A stretch of DNA of 64,000 bases from Micromonospora mirobrigensis (GCF_900091555.1 NZ_FMCX01000008.1:186001-250000), one strand, 5' to 3'; positions 9,636 through 18,029 are shown, counted from the stretch's first letter. Made by a program: numbers and translations. The notes: generated by a model from the sequence alone, not told the origin.

Positions 9636-9648
9636 TACCGTCGGGTAA
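9635..9648. promoter_or_regulatory. Palindromic operator candidate TTACCGTCGGGTAA
   Basis: A 14-bp inverted repeat begins on the last base of the candidate -10, a position suited to repression. The same pattern, TTACCGnCGnGTAA, lies upstream of the second secreted lipase (18773-18786). A shared regulator is inferred; none is identified. Confidence 0.5.
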
Positions 9649-9720
9649 CAAGCCATCCCATCCCTGGCCACGCGCGCGGTCCACGGACTCCACCACCACC
9701 TGCCTCGTGGAGGTCCCGTC

Positions 9721-10509
9721 ATGCCCCGTCGCGTCCGCACCGCGCTGGTCGCCTTCCTCGCCACAGTCCTCGGCGTCGTGGCCGTCCCCGCCACCGCCGC
9801 CCAGGCGGCCGGCGAGAACTACGTCGCCCTCGGCGACTCCTACTCCTCCGGCGTCGGCGCCGGCTCGTACGACCTCTCGACCTGCCTGCGCAGCCAGAAG
9901 TCGTACGCGCCGCTCTGGGCCGCCGCCCACTCGGTGACCAGTTTCCGCTTCCCGGCCTGTGGCGGGGCGGTCACCGCCGACGTCCTGAACGACCAGGTCG
10001 GCGCGCTGAGCAGCAGCACCACCCTGGTGACCATCACCATCGGCGGCAACGACGCCGGCTTCGCCGACGTGATGAGCGGTTGCCGCTTCGGCAGCACCTC
10101 GTCCTGCGAGAGCGCGGTGGCCGGCGCCAAGGCGTTCGCCACCTCCACCCTGCCCGCCCGGCTCGACGCCACCTACGCGGCGATCCGCGGCCGGGCCCCC
10201 AACGCCCGGCTGGTGGTGCTGGGCTACCCGCGGCTGTTCGAGACCGGCTGGTGCGGCCTGCTGGCGATGAGCAGCTACAAGCGGACCATCCTCAACCAGG
10301 CCGCCGACGTGCTCGACGGCGTGATCGCCGACCGGGCCGCCGCGGCCGGGGGGACCTACGTGGACGCGCGGCCGTTCTTCGCCGGCCACGGCGTCTGCGC
10401 GGCCAGCCCCTGGATCCGCGACGTCACCGGAGTGATCGAGGCGTACCACCCGAACGCCGACGGCTACCGCTACGGCTACCTGGCCGCGCTCACCGCCGCC
10501 ATCGGCTGA
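9721..10509 (+). CDS. Secreted SGNH/GDSL lipase-esterase
   Basis: A 262-residue secreted serine esterase resembling the Streptomyces rimosus/S. coelicolor extracellular lipases. A signal peptide is seen at residues 1 to ~30, ending near AAQA. The nucleophile block is GDSYSSG, the oxyanion block is GGNDAGF, and the catalytic His lies in AYHPNADGY near the C terminus. Six cysteines (TCLR, PACG, SGCR, SSCE, GWCG, GVCA) match the three disulfides of this family. Start ATG 9721 has GGAGG 8 bases upstream. It is divergent from the M1 peptidase gene and followed by a strong hairpin. Confidence 0.93.
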   Translation: MPRRVRTALVAFLATVLGVVAVPATAAQAAGENYVALGDSYSSGVGAGSYDLSTCLRSQKSYAPLWAAAHSVTSFRFPACGGAVTADVLNDQVGALSSSTTLVTITIGGNDAGFADVMSGCRFGSTSSCESAVAGAKAFATSTLPARLDATYAAIRGRAPNARLVVLGYPRLFETGWCGLLAMSSYKRTILNQAADVLDGVIADRAAAAGGTYVDARPFFAGHGVCAASPWIRDVTGVIEAYHPNADGYRYGYLAALTAAIG

Positions 10510-10522
10510 CCCCGCCGCCCCC

Positions 10523-10557
10523 GGCGGCCGACGGTCCACCCCGGACCGCCGGCCGCC
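10523..10557 (+). terminator. Hairpin terminator of the SGNH lipase gene
   Basis: A 15-bp stem with one mismatch (GGCGGCCGACGGTCC with GGACCGCCGGCCGCC) and loop ACCCC starts 13 bases after the stop. Confidence 0.75.
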
Positions 10558-10615
10558 GGCCGGCTTGCGTACGACGGGCACACTGGCGCGTACCCGTGGT
10601 GACGTGGAGGTGGCG

Positions 10616-11064
10616 ATGCATGAGCCCGCCGTGCGGCAGTACCCCCGGCCGGCCCGGGAACGGCTCACCGGGGGCGGCCTCGACCTGCTCACCCTGCTCG
10701 CCCGGCTGCTGCGCCGGCCCCGCCGGGGTGACCGGCAGCTGCCGCTGCTCTGGCTCACCCGCGCTCCGGGCAGCGCGGACGTCGCCGCCCTGCTGCGCCG
10801 CTTCCTCGGCCAGGGCGCCGACCGCCGGGTGCCGCACGCCGTGGTCGACCTGTCCGCCCGACCGGAGACCGACGACGTGCCGGCGGTGCTGCGTGAGCTG
10901 CACCGGCAGCTCTCCGGTACGCCCCCGACTCCGGTGAGCCGATCGCCAAGCGACTCGCGCTGCTCACCGTGGCCCGGGTGCCGGACGTGGTCGCCCCGCC
11001 GGTCGAGGTGTTCGGTTGCGGCGTGACCGACGGCGGCCGCGACCGGGGCTGCCGACCCAGCTGA
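10616..11064 (+). pseudogene. Broken gene: NTPase-like N terminus joined out of frame to another coding remnant
   Basis: ATG 10616 has GGAGG 4 bases upstream and opens a sensible frame of ~100 residues (DLLTLLARLLRR, PLLWLTRAPGSADVAALL, VPHAVVDLSARP). LTRAPGSADV resembles a P-loop segment that has lost its GKT/S, as at the N terminus of uncharacterised actinobacterial ATP-binding proteins. At about 10920-10930 the frame turns into low-quality Ser/Arg sequence. A different frame then becomes protein-like (DSGEPIAKRLALLTVARV, VEVFGCGVTD) and stops at 11064. The most likely cause is a deletion or frameshift joining two pieces. The second piece is not recognised. A short functional protein ending at 11026 cannot be excluded. 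Confidence 0.45.
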
Positions 11065-11091
11065 AGCCCCGCCACCGCCGCACCTGACCGA

Positions 11092-11134
11092 CGGCGACGG
11101 CCGGCGGCCCCCCAGGAGCCGCCGGCCGTCGCCG
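11092..11134. terminator. Bidirectional hairpin between the broken gene and the PhoX gene
   Basis: A perfect 17-bp stem (CGGCGACGGCCGGCGGC with its complement) and a 9-base loop sit between convergent units. It ends 7 bases from the PhoX stop. Confidence 0.8.
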
Positions 11135-11141
11135 GTGTGGT

Positions 11142-12566
11142 TCAGGAGCGGTCGGCCGCCGGGTCGGCGTTGCTCGGCCGGCCCCACGGGCCGGTGATCG
11201 CGAAGACGTAGCCCGGGGACTGGATGTTGGCGAAGAGCACCTTGCCGTCCGCGCTGAACGTCGGGCCGGTGAACTCGCTGTCGTTGAGCTCGTTGCGGGC
11301 CAGCGGGTACGCCTTGCCCTGCTCGGTCACGCCGACCAGGTGCGACAGGCCCTCGCCGTCCTCGGCCAGGATCACCCCGCCGTACGGCGAGACGGTGATG
11401 TTGTCCGGGCCGTCGTAGCCGCCCTCGACGTCCGGGTTCTCGTTGACGCCGAAAATGGTCTTCAGGGTGACCGACTCGGTCCGCGGGTCGTAGAACCAGA
11501 CCTGCCCGTCGTGCTCGTTGACGCTGCCGTCGGAGAGCCGGGCGAAGCTGGCCACGAAGTACGCGCCGCCATCGGCCCACCAGGCGCCCTCCAGCTTGCG
11601 GCTGCGGGTCACCTGCCCCTCGGCGAGCTGCTTGCGCACCGAGACGCTCTTCGCGTCCCGGTCCGGCACGTCGACCCACCGCACCTTGTAGCGGGTGCCC
11701 GGGCGGGTGGCGGTGGCCAGGTCGTCGATGTGGGTGTCGCCGAGCCAGCAGCTCATCGCCTGCAACTCCCCGGCGGTGTCCCCGTCCGGCCGGGTGGCCA
11801 GCGCCCGCAGCGCGCCCTTGCCGCCCCGGAAGCCCGCCGGCGGGGTCCACCGGAAGTAGAGCCCGTTCGGGCTGCCGGCGTCCTCGGTCAGGTAGATCGC
11901 GTGGGTGTACGGGTCGACCGCCACCGCCTCGTGGGCGTACCGGCCGAGGAACTTCAGCGGCACCGGGTCCAGGTTCTGCTCGGCGTCGTGCGGGTCCACC
12001 TCGAAGACGTACCCGTGGTCCCTGAGGTACTTCCCACCGGCCTTCTGCTCGGTCTCCTCACAGGTCAGCCAGGTGCCCCACGGCGTGATGCCGCCGGCGC
12101 AGTTGTTGTGCGTGCCGGCCACGCTGACGTACTCGCGCAGCCGCCGGCCCTGGCCGTCGACCTCGATGTTCGTGGTGCCGCCCCGGGCGCCCGGGTCGTA
12201 GGTGAGGCCCGGCAGCGGCGGCACGCCGTACGGCTCGCTGCCGCCGATCTCGTGGTTGTTGACCAGCACCGAGCCGGTCGGCGACCGGAAGCAGCCGGTG
12301 CCGTCGGCGTCGCTCGGCGTCGGCTGGCCACTGTCCAGCGTGGTCACCCCGGCCTGCGCCACGATCGTGTAGGAGAAGCCGGGCGGCAGCGCCAGCAGGC
12401 CGGCCGGGTCCGGGACGAGCTCGCCGTAGCCGACGGACGGCCGGACGGCGGCCCGGGCCGAGGCCGGACCGGCGATCGCTTCCAGGCTGCCGGCCACCAC
12501 GATGCCGAGGCCGCCGGCCGCGCCACCGCGCAGCAGGTCACGGCGGGAGAAGGAGGAGGAGGTCAC
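11142..12566 (-). CDS. PhoX family alkaline phosphatase (DUF839), Tat-exported
   Basis: A 474-residue secreted phosphatase of the PhoX/DUF839 beta-propeller family, which hydrolyses phosphomonoesters with Ca/Fe cofactors. The N terminus carries a twin-arginine signal (SFSRRDLLRGGAAGGLG), fitting an enzyme exported folded with metals. Family segments seen include VLVNNHE near the N-terminal third, NCAGGITPWGTWLTCEET in the middle (Cys in NCAGG, Glu in CEE) and DNITVSPYGGVILAEDGEG near the end. GTG 12566 is chosen because AGGAAGG lies ~7 bases upstream; an in-frame ATG at 12590 lacks a ribosome-binding site. No PHO box was recognised. Confidence 0.9.
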   Translation of the reverse strand: MTSSSFSRRDLLRGGAAGGLGIVVAGSLEAIAGPASARAAVRPSVGYGELVPDPAGLLALPPGFSYTIVAQAGVTTLDSGQPTPSDADGTGCFRSPTGSVLVNNHEIGGSEPYGVPPLPGLTYDPGARGGTTNIEVDGQGRRLREYVSVAGTHNNCAGGITPWGTWLTCEETEQKAGGKYLRDHGYVFEVDPHDAEQNLDPVPLKFLGRYAHEAVAVDPYTHAIYLTEDAGSPNGLYFRWTPPAGFRGGKGALRALATRPDGDTAGELQAMSCWLGDTHIDDLATATRPGTRYKVRWVDVPDRDAKSVSVRKQLAEGQVTRSRKLEGAWWADGGAYFVASFARLSDGSVNEHDGQVWFYDPRTESVTLKTIFGVNENPDVEGGYDGPDNITVSPYGGVILAEDGEGLSHLVGVTEQGKAYPLARNELNDSEFTGPTFSADGKVLFANIQSPGYVFAITGPWGRPSNADPAADRS

Positions 12567-12758
12567 GTCGAAGCCTTCCTGTTCACGCATTCACTGATCC
12601 CGTGAGCAGGCAATCCGGACCGGCCGAACACCGCCGGCGTCCCGGGTGACGCCCAGGCGAACACTGCGGCAACGTCGGGTACCGGCCGCGTCGGGGCGGT
12701 GCGTCGTGCCGAGCCGGCGCGGGTCCGTTAGGGTTCGCCCAGATCGATCGGCCGGGCG

Positions 12759-15278
12759 TTGGGGGCGGGATTGGGCAGGCTGTCAACGGCGTACGGGCAG
12801 GCCGTCGCCGCCCACCGGCACGCCGCGTACCGGTTGGCGCAGGCCCGCCGGGCGCTCGCCGTCGCCGCCGCGTCGGCCGCACCGGACACCGCCGAGCTGG
12901 TCGCCGGCCTGGACCGGATCGCCGCCGCGCTGACCGCCCCGGCCGCCCCGCCGGCCACCGGCCCGCTGCCGGTCCGGATCGGCGCGGCCACCACCGTGGA
13001 CGGTGGCTTCCCCGCCCTGGTCCCGCTCGGCGCCGGACACCACCTGGTGGTCGACCGCGACGCGCGCGACGCCCGGGTCGGCGCCCTGCTGCGTACGCTG
13101 GTGCTGCGGCTGCTCGCCGCCGCTCCCGCCGGCACGGTCCGGGTCGCCGGCATCGACCCGGCCACCCTGGGCGCCACCTTCCTGCCGCTGCGCCCGCTGG
13201 TCGACGCCGGGGTGCTCGCCCCGACCGCCACCAGCGAGACGGAGATCGCCGCGCTGCTCGACGAGGCGGAACGGCACGTCCGCGGCGCCGGGCAGGCCGG
13301 CGGCCCGGCAGGTGAGCTGCTGGTGCTGGTCGCCGCCTCGGCCCCCGGTCCCCGGGAGCTGGCCCGGCTCACCGCCCTGACCCACGCAGGCGACACCGCC
13401 GGGGTCTGCCTGCTGCTGGCCGGCGTCTCCCCGGGCGCCGAACGCACCGCCCCGCACGCCACCGTGCTGCGCCTCAACGAGCGGTACGCCCTGCTCGGCG
13501 ACCCGCCCCGGCATCCGTTCAGCCCGGACGGCCGGGGGCTGGCCGCGCCGGTGCAGCTCGACGGCGACCCCCAGCCCGGTGCCGCCGCCGCCCTGGCCCG
13601 GCAGCTCGGCCCGGCGGTCCGCCGCGACGACCCGCCCACCTTCGCCGACCTGCTGCCCGCCCGTCGCTGGACGGAGTCCGCCGCGACCGGCCTGCGTACC
13701 GTGGTCGGCCGGGCCGGCCGGGAACCGGTCACCCTCGCCTTCGACGACGCCACCCCACACTGGCTGGTCGGCGGCCGGACCGGCGCCGGCAAGACGGTCT
13801 TCCTGCTCGACGTCCTCTACGGACTGGCCACCCGCTACCCGCCGGCCGAACTCCAGCTGCACCTGCTCGACTTCAAGGAGGGCGTCAGCTTCACCGAGTT
13901 CGTGCCGACCGACCGCGACCCGTCCTGGTTGCCGCACGCCCGCGCCGTCGGCATCGAGTCCGACCGGGAGTACGGCCTGGCGGTGCTGCGCGGGCTGCGC
14001 CGGGAGCTGGACCGCCGGGCCACGGTGTTCAAGCGGCACGGGGTCAGCCGGCTGGCCGACCTGCCCCCGGCGGCGGCGCTGCCCCGGGCGGTGGTCGTGG
14101 TCGACGAGTTCCACGTGCTGCTCGCCGGCACCGACGCGGTGGCCCGGGAGGCCGTCGACCTGCTGGAGGAACTGGCCCGCAAGGGCCGCTCGTACGGCCT
14201 GCACCTGGTGCTGGCCAGCCAGAGCGCCACCGGCATCGAGTCGCTCTACGGCCGGGCCGAAGCGATCTTCGGCCAGTTCCCGCTGCGGGTGGCGCTGCCC
14301 GGCGGCGGCGGGGTGCTCGACCCGGTCAACGACGCCGCCGGCCGGCTGACCGTCGGCTCGGCCGTGGTCAACACCGCCGCCGGGGTGACCGGCGCCGACA
14401 CCGTCGTCCGATTCCCCAACGCGCACGCCGACCCCACCGGCCTGGCCCGGGTACGCCACGAGCTGTGGGCGGCCCGCCCGGACGGCTCGCCCCCACCGGC
14501 GGTCTTCCGTGGGTACGAACCGGCGCACCCGGCGGACACCCCGGCCTTCACCGCCCTGCACCCGGGCGCCGGCACCCCGGTGGCCCTGGTCGGCCGGGTG
14601 GTCGACGTGGACGGCACGGCCGCCGGGTTCACCCTGGACGCCGTGCCCGGCCGGCACCTGGCCGTGGTGGGCACCGACCCGACCGGCGCCGAGGTGCTCC
14701 ACGCGGCGGTGACCGGCCTGGCCCGCCAGCACGCGCCCGGGCGGGCCCGCTTCCTGCTCGCCCCGCTGGTCTCCGAGGCGCAGGCGGTCGCCGCCGTCCT
14801 GACCGCCGTCCTGACCGCCGCGGGGCATCCGGTGGACCGGCTCGACGCGGTCGGCCTGCGCGACCGGCTCACCACCCTCGCCACCCCGACCGCTCAGACG
14901 GATACCCGGACCTACCTGGTGGTGTTCGGGATGGAGGCCGCCGCCGGGACGCTGGAGCGGCCCGACCCGGAGACCTTCCGCTCCGGACGGGAGGAGCTGC
15001 GCACCGTGCTGCGCGACGGGCCCGGACGCGGGGTGCACCTGCTCGGCTGGTGGCGCGGGCTGCGCCCGCTCGTCGACGACCTCGGCGGCGCGCACCAGCG
15101 CGACGACGTGGCCTGCCTGGTCGCGCTGAACGTGCCCGGCGCCGACCTGGGCCTGCACCTCGGCGCGCACGACCTCGCCTGGCGGCCCCGGCCGAACCGG
15201 GCGCTGCTGGTGGACCGGCACGACCAGCGGCTCCAGCTGATCGTGCCGTTCGTCCGCCCCGAACGCGAGGAGCGGTAG
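12759..15278 (+). CDS. FtsK/SpoIIIE-like ATPase without membrane segments
   Basis: An 839-residue ATPase of the FtsK/HerA superfamily. The order is: an Ala-rich helical N terminus (1 to ~60) and a linking domain (~70-300); a RecA-like motor with Walker A GGRTGAGKTVFLL (~337-349), LLDFKEGVSF (a hallmark of FtsK-type motors) and Walker B VVVVDEFHVLL (~445); LVLASQSATGIES (sensor-like); and a C-terminal second RecA-like fold (~610-839, LAVVGTDPTGAEVL) without a good P-loop. It has neither transmembrane segments nor a gamma DNA-reading domain, so it is not the cell-division FtsK. Start TTG 12759 is the first possible after an in-frame stop at 12729; TTG 12771 is an alternative. The stop abuts the start of its membrane partner. 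The substrate (DNA or protein) is unknown. Confidence 0.8.
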   Translation: MGAGLGRLSTAYGQAVAAHRHAAYRLAQARRALAVAAASAAPDTAELVAGLDRIAAALTAPAAPPATGPLPVRIGAATTVDGGFPALVPLGAGHHLVVDRDARDARVGALLRTLVLRLLAAAPAGTVRVAGIDPATLGATFLPLRPLVDAGVLAPTATSETEIAALLDEAERHVRGAGQAGGPAGELLVLVAASAPGPRELARLTALTHAGDTAGVCLLLAGVSPGAERTAPHATVLRLNERYALLGDPPRHPFSPDGRGLAAPVQLDGDPQPGAAAALARQLGPAVRRDDPPTFADLLPARRWTESAATGLRTVVGRAGREPVTLAFDDATPHWLVGGRTGAGKTVFLLDVLYGLATRYPPAELQLHLLDFKEGVSFTEFVPTDRDPSWLPHARAVGIESDREYGLAVLRGLRRELDRRATVFKRHGVSRLADLPPAAALPRAVVVVDEFHVLLAGTDAVAREAVDLLEELARKGRSYGLHLVLASQSATGIESLYGRAEAIFGQFPLRVALPGGGGVLDPVNDAAGRLTVGSAVVNTAAGVTGADTVVRFPNAHADPTGLARVRHELWAARPDGSPPPAVFRGYEPAHPADTPAFTALHPGAGTPVALVGRVVDVDGTAAGFTLDAVPGRHLAVVGTDPTGAEVLHAAVTGLARQHAPGRARFLLAPLVSEAQAVAAVLTAVLTAAGHPVDRLDAVGLRDRLTTLATPTAQTDTRTYLVVFGMEAAAGTLERPDPETFRSGREELRTVLRDGPGRGVHLLGWWRGLRPLVDDLGGAHQRDDVACLVALNVPGADLGLHLGAHDLAWRPRPNRALLVDRHDQRLQLIVPFVRPEREER

Positions 15279-16241
15279 GTGGCCACCTTCGACGAGTACG
15301 CGGCCCTGGCCGCCCGCCTCTCCGGGCAGCTCCGCTCCGGCGAGCGGGCGGCCGTCGAGGAGACCCGGCGGCTGCGCGGGCTGGAGGCCGCCGCCGGGCA
15401 GCTCGACCAGCGGCTCGCCGCCCAGGGGCACCGCCTCGACCAGCTCGGCCGGGCCATCGGGGTGCCGATGTCCGACGCACCGTCGGGGACGGTACCGGCG
15501 GCTCCCGGTCCGCCCGTCCAGACCGGCGCAGGCTTGCCCGCGCCGTCCGGTCCCGGCCAGGCCGGCGCAGCCCCGGCCGGGCTGTCCGGTCCCGGCCAGG
15601 CCGGCGCAACCCCGGCCGGGCTGTCCGGCTCCGGCTCGCCCGTTCCGGTGCGCCCCGGTGCGGGGGCCGGAACCGGGGCGGGGGAGACCGGCGGCGTAGC
15701 CGCCGCGCCGGGGCGGTCGGGGGTCGGGGCGTACCCGATGGGGACGGCGGGTGGCGGTGGCCCGGCGGGGCCGGTGGCACCGGCCACGACGGGGGCCGTG
15801 GTGCCGGCCCAGCGGCCGGCGCCGGTCGACCCGGCCGCGGAGCTGGCCGCGGTCCGGCAGCTCGCCGACGAGGTGGACCGGCACGTGCAGGCCACCGAGG
15901 CGATCGGCCACCAGGCGGTGCTGCTGCCCGCCTGGTCGCCACCGGCCCGGGCGCTCGGCGTCTACGCCGCCTGCGCGCTCGCCGGGGCGACGCTGATGCT
16001 GGTCATGATGGTCGCCTCCGGCGTCGGCCTGGTCGGCGGCGTCACCCTGGGCGCCTTCGTCTGCGCGGGGCTGCCGGTGCTGTCGTTCCTCGCCGGCTAC
16101 CTGGTGCTCGCCCGGTTCGGCCGGCCGCCGCTGGCCACCACGCCGCCACCCCGGTACGTGCCGATGGGCTTCGTGATCTGCGTGCTGCTGGTGCCGATGC
16201 TCTACTGCGCCTACCTGCTGCTGGTCCGCTTCCTGCGCTGA
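15279..16241 (+). CDS. Coiled-coil, Pro/Ala-linker, multi-TM membrane protein (partner of the FtsK-like ATPase)
   Basis: 320 residues with no recognised family. Residues ~5-65 form an amphipathic helical or coiled-coil region. Residues ~66-180 are a disordered Pro/Gly/Ala linker with two 13-residue repeats. A second helical stretch lies at ~185-215 (ELAAVRQLADEVDRHVQ). About three transmembrane segments follow (~228-250, 253-275, 292-316), ending LLLVRFLR. GTG 15279 begins directly after the TAG of the ATPase gene, and that gene's last codons supply GAGGAG as the ribosome-binding site, so the two are co-translated. It could anchor the soluble ATPase to the membrane, as a separate polypeptide doing the job of the FtsK N terminus. 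That role is inference. Confidence 0.75.
   Translation: MATFDEYAALAARLSGQLRSGERAAVEETRRLRGLEAAAGQLDQRLAAQGHRLDQLGRAIGVPMSDAPSGTVPAAPGPPVQTGAGLPAPSGPGQAGAAPAGLSGPGQAGATPAGLSGSGSPVPVRPGAGAGTGAGETGGVAAAPGRSGVGAYPMGTAGGGGPAGPVAPATTGAVVPAQRPAPVDPAAELAAVRQLADEVDRHVQATEAIGHQAVLLPAWSPPARALGVYAACALAGATLMLVMMVASGVGLVGGVTLGAFVCAGLPVLSFLAGYLVLARFGRPPLATTPPPRYVPMGFVICVLLVPMLYCAYLLLVRFLR
15551..15628 (+). repeat. Two 39-bp in-frame tandem repeats in the linker of the membrane protein
   Basis: Two near-identical 39-bp units (15551-15589 and 15590-15628) encode PGQAGAAPAGLSG and PGQAGATPAGLSG. This is a replication-slippage site that changes linker length without breaking the frame. Confidence 0.85.
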
Positions 16242-16273
16242 CGCTTCGCTGCTCCATGCCCGCGCTGGTCCAA

Positions 16274-16348
16274 GATCCGCACTACTTCAGGGATGTAGTT
16301 GCCTCGCTCCGAGTTGGAGGGGACAACTTCGGTGAAGTAGTGCGGATC
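16274..16348. repeat. Dispersed palindromic element, copy 1
   Basis: Outer arms GATCCGCACTACTTCA (16274-16289) and TGAAGTAGTGCGGATC (16333-16348) are perfect inverted repeats of 16 bp. They enclose a GC-rich interior with a further partial stem (GTAGTTGCC/GGACAACTT). It lies between two convergent genes and may act as a bidirectional terminator. A second copy sharing AGATCCGCACTACTTC is at 18623. Confidence 0.8.
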
Positions 16349-16368
16349 CTGCCTCGGCCGGCACCCGG

Positions 16369-17826
16369 TCAACGGGCGGCGCCGACAGGGATGAGCGCGG
16401 GCGGTCGTGCGTCGGTCGGGATGGGCGGTTGCGGTGAGCGGGGGCGGGACGGGACGGCGGCGGCCGCCGCGGTGGCGGCCGCCGCGAGGACGGTCACCAC
16501 CACGAAGCCCAGGGTGAAGCCGGCCTCCCGGGGCAGGCCGCTCGCCTGCGGGTGCGCGGTGATCACCGCGCTCACCGCCGCGCCACCGATCGCGCCGCCG
16601 ATGGTGCGGATGTTGGCGTTCATCCCGGTCGCCGCGCCGGTCTGGGCGGCCGGGACGGCCCGCACGATCAGGTTCGGCATCGCCGCGAACGACAGGCCGA
16701 TGCCGAGGCCGAAGAGCCCGGCGGCCACCGCCACCTGCCAGGGCCGGTCGTGCAGCCCGGCCAGCGCCGCGCAGGCCAGGGCGCCGAGGGCGGCACCGGT
16801 GGTGAGCTGGACCTTCGCGCTGAACCGTGCCTCCAGCCGCCCGCCGACGATGCCGGCGAGGAACATGGCGACCAGCATCGGCAGCATCAGCAGCCCGGCC
16901 CCGGTGACCCCGGCGCCGAAGCCGTACCCGGCGCTGGCCGGGATCTGCACGAACTGCGGCACGAAGGCGTAGACGGCGAACATCGCGGCGCCGAAGAGGA
17001 GCGCGGCCAGGTTGGTGGTCCAGACCGCCGGCAGCCGCATCATCCGCATGTCGATAAGCGGGTTGGCCGAGCGCATCTCGGCAACCAGCCACCCGGCGAA
17101 CAGCGCGACGGCGAGCGCCAGCAGCGCGACGACCCGGACCGAGCCCCAACCCCAGACCGTGGCCTGGCTGATCGGCAGCAGCAGGGCGACCAGCCAGCCG
17201 GAGAGCAGCGCGGTCGACGCCCAGTTGATCCGGCCCGGGGTGCGCACCGGGGAGGCCGGCACGAGCAGGTGGGCCGCCACGGCGGTGAGCCCGACCACCA
17301 CCATCGGGATCCAGAACAGCCACCGGTAGTCCAGCGCGCCGACGATCGGGCCGGCGGCCACGATGCCCAGCCCGCTGCCGGCCGCGACGATGGCGGAGAG
17401 GGTGCCGACGGCCGAGGAGACCCGGGCCGCGGGGAACTCGTCGCGGATGATCCCGAAGGAGAGCGGGAAGACCGCCCCGCCGACGCCCTGCACGATCCGG
17501 GCGGCGATCAACAGGCCGATGCTGGGCGCCACCGCGGCCAGCAGGCAGCCCACGGCGAGCGTGGCGAGCGAGACGACGAGCATCCGCTCCTTGCCCCGGA
17601 TGTCCCCGATCCGGCCGAGGATCGGCGTGCAGATCGAGGCGGAGAGCAGGTACGCGGTGAACACCCAGGTGACGGTGTTCCGGCTGGTGTGCAGGTCCTG
17701 CTGGATGGTCGGCAGCACCGGCGTGATGAGCGACTGGAGCATCGAGAAGACGCCCGCGCCGGCGGCGAGCACGGCGAGGGTCAGCCGGCGTGAGCCGTGC
17801 CGGACGGGTCGGATGGCGATGGCCAC
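16369..17826 (-). CDS. MFS multidrug-type exporter (DHA2/EmrB-QacA-like)
   Basis: A 485-residue proton-driven exporter with ~14 predicted membrane segments. The DHA2 signatures seen are TVTWVFTAYLLSASICTPIL in segment 2, LGRIGDIRGKERML in the first cytoplasmic loop, and GRIVQGVGGAVFPLSFGII-like residues in segments 4-5 (here RIVQGVGG). The substrate is unknown; drugs or dyes are typical. The start is GTG 17826 with GGGAG 6 bases upstream. It diverges from a TetR gene across a region with three operator-like palindromes, so it is almost certainly repressed by that regulator. The C-terminal Pro-rich tail is not conserved. Confidence 0.92.
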   Translation of the reverse strand: MAIAIRPVRHGSRRLTLAVLAAGAGVFSMLQSLITPVLPTIQQDLHTSRNTVTWVFTAYLLSASICTPILGRIGDIRGKERMLVVSLATLAVGCLLAAVAPSIGLLIAARIVQGVGGAVFPLSFGIIRDEFPAARVSSAVGTLSAIVAAGSGLGIVAAGPIVGALDYRWLFWIPMVVVGLTAVAAHLLVPASPVRTPGRINWASTALLSGWLVALLLPISQATVWGWGSVRVVALLALAVALFAGWLVAEMRSANPLIDMRMMRLPAVWTTNLAALLFGAAMFAVYAFVPQFVQIPASAGYGFGAGVTGAGLLMLPMLVAMFLAGIVGGRLEARFSAKVQLTTGAALGALACAALAGLHDRPWQVAVAAGLFGLGIGLSFAAMPNLIVRAVPAAQTGAATGMNANIRTIGGAIGGAAVSAVITAHPQASGLPREAGFTLGFVVVTVLAAAATAAAAAVPSRPRSPQPPIPTDARPPALIPVGAAR

Positions 17827-17936
17827 GTGGATCTCCCAGCTTCACTGGAGGTACGGGCGACGACCGGACACGGGCCGTCGCAGGGAACCGGCAGCGCGCG
17901 CTCTCCTCGGACACCGAGGGGGCCGGGTAGGCTTAC

Positions 17937-18000
17937 CGGAGGCAGGCCTCCGACATTTTCGGAGGGGTGCCTCCGCAAAACTAACGGAGGGTTGCCTCCG
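17937..18000. promoter_or_regulatory. Three 16-bp TetR-type operator palindromes between the MFS and tetR genes
   Basis: Three copies of a CGGAGG..CCTCCG inverted repeat are seen: CGGAGGCAGGCCTCCG (17937-17952), CGGAGGGGTGCCTCCG (17960-17975) and CGGAGGGTTGCCTCCG (17985-18000). Centres are 23 and 25 bp apart, about two helical turns. They occupy nearly the whole region before the tetR start. Repression of both genes by the adjacent TetR protein is inferred. Confidence 0.8.
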
Positions 18001-18029
18001 CTTGCAACCCGGGAGGAGTGACGCGCGTC

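Noticed and set aside
12759..15278. FtsK-like gene considered as cell-division ftsK or type VII eccC
   Set aside because: No membrane N terminus or gamma domain for FtsK; no three consecutive intact ATPase domains and no ESX neighbours for EccC.
12783..15911. Open frame of over 1000 residues antisense to the FtsK-like ATPase and its partner
   Set aside because: Composition is that of a codon-bias shadow, there is no domain, and the plus strand has intact Walker motifs.
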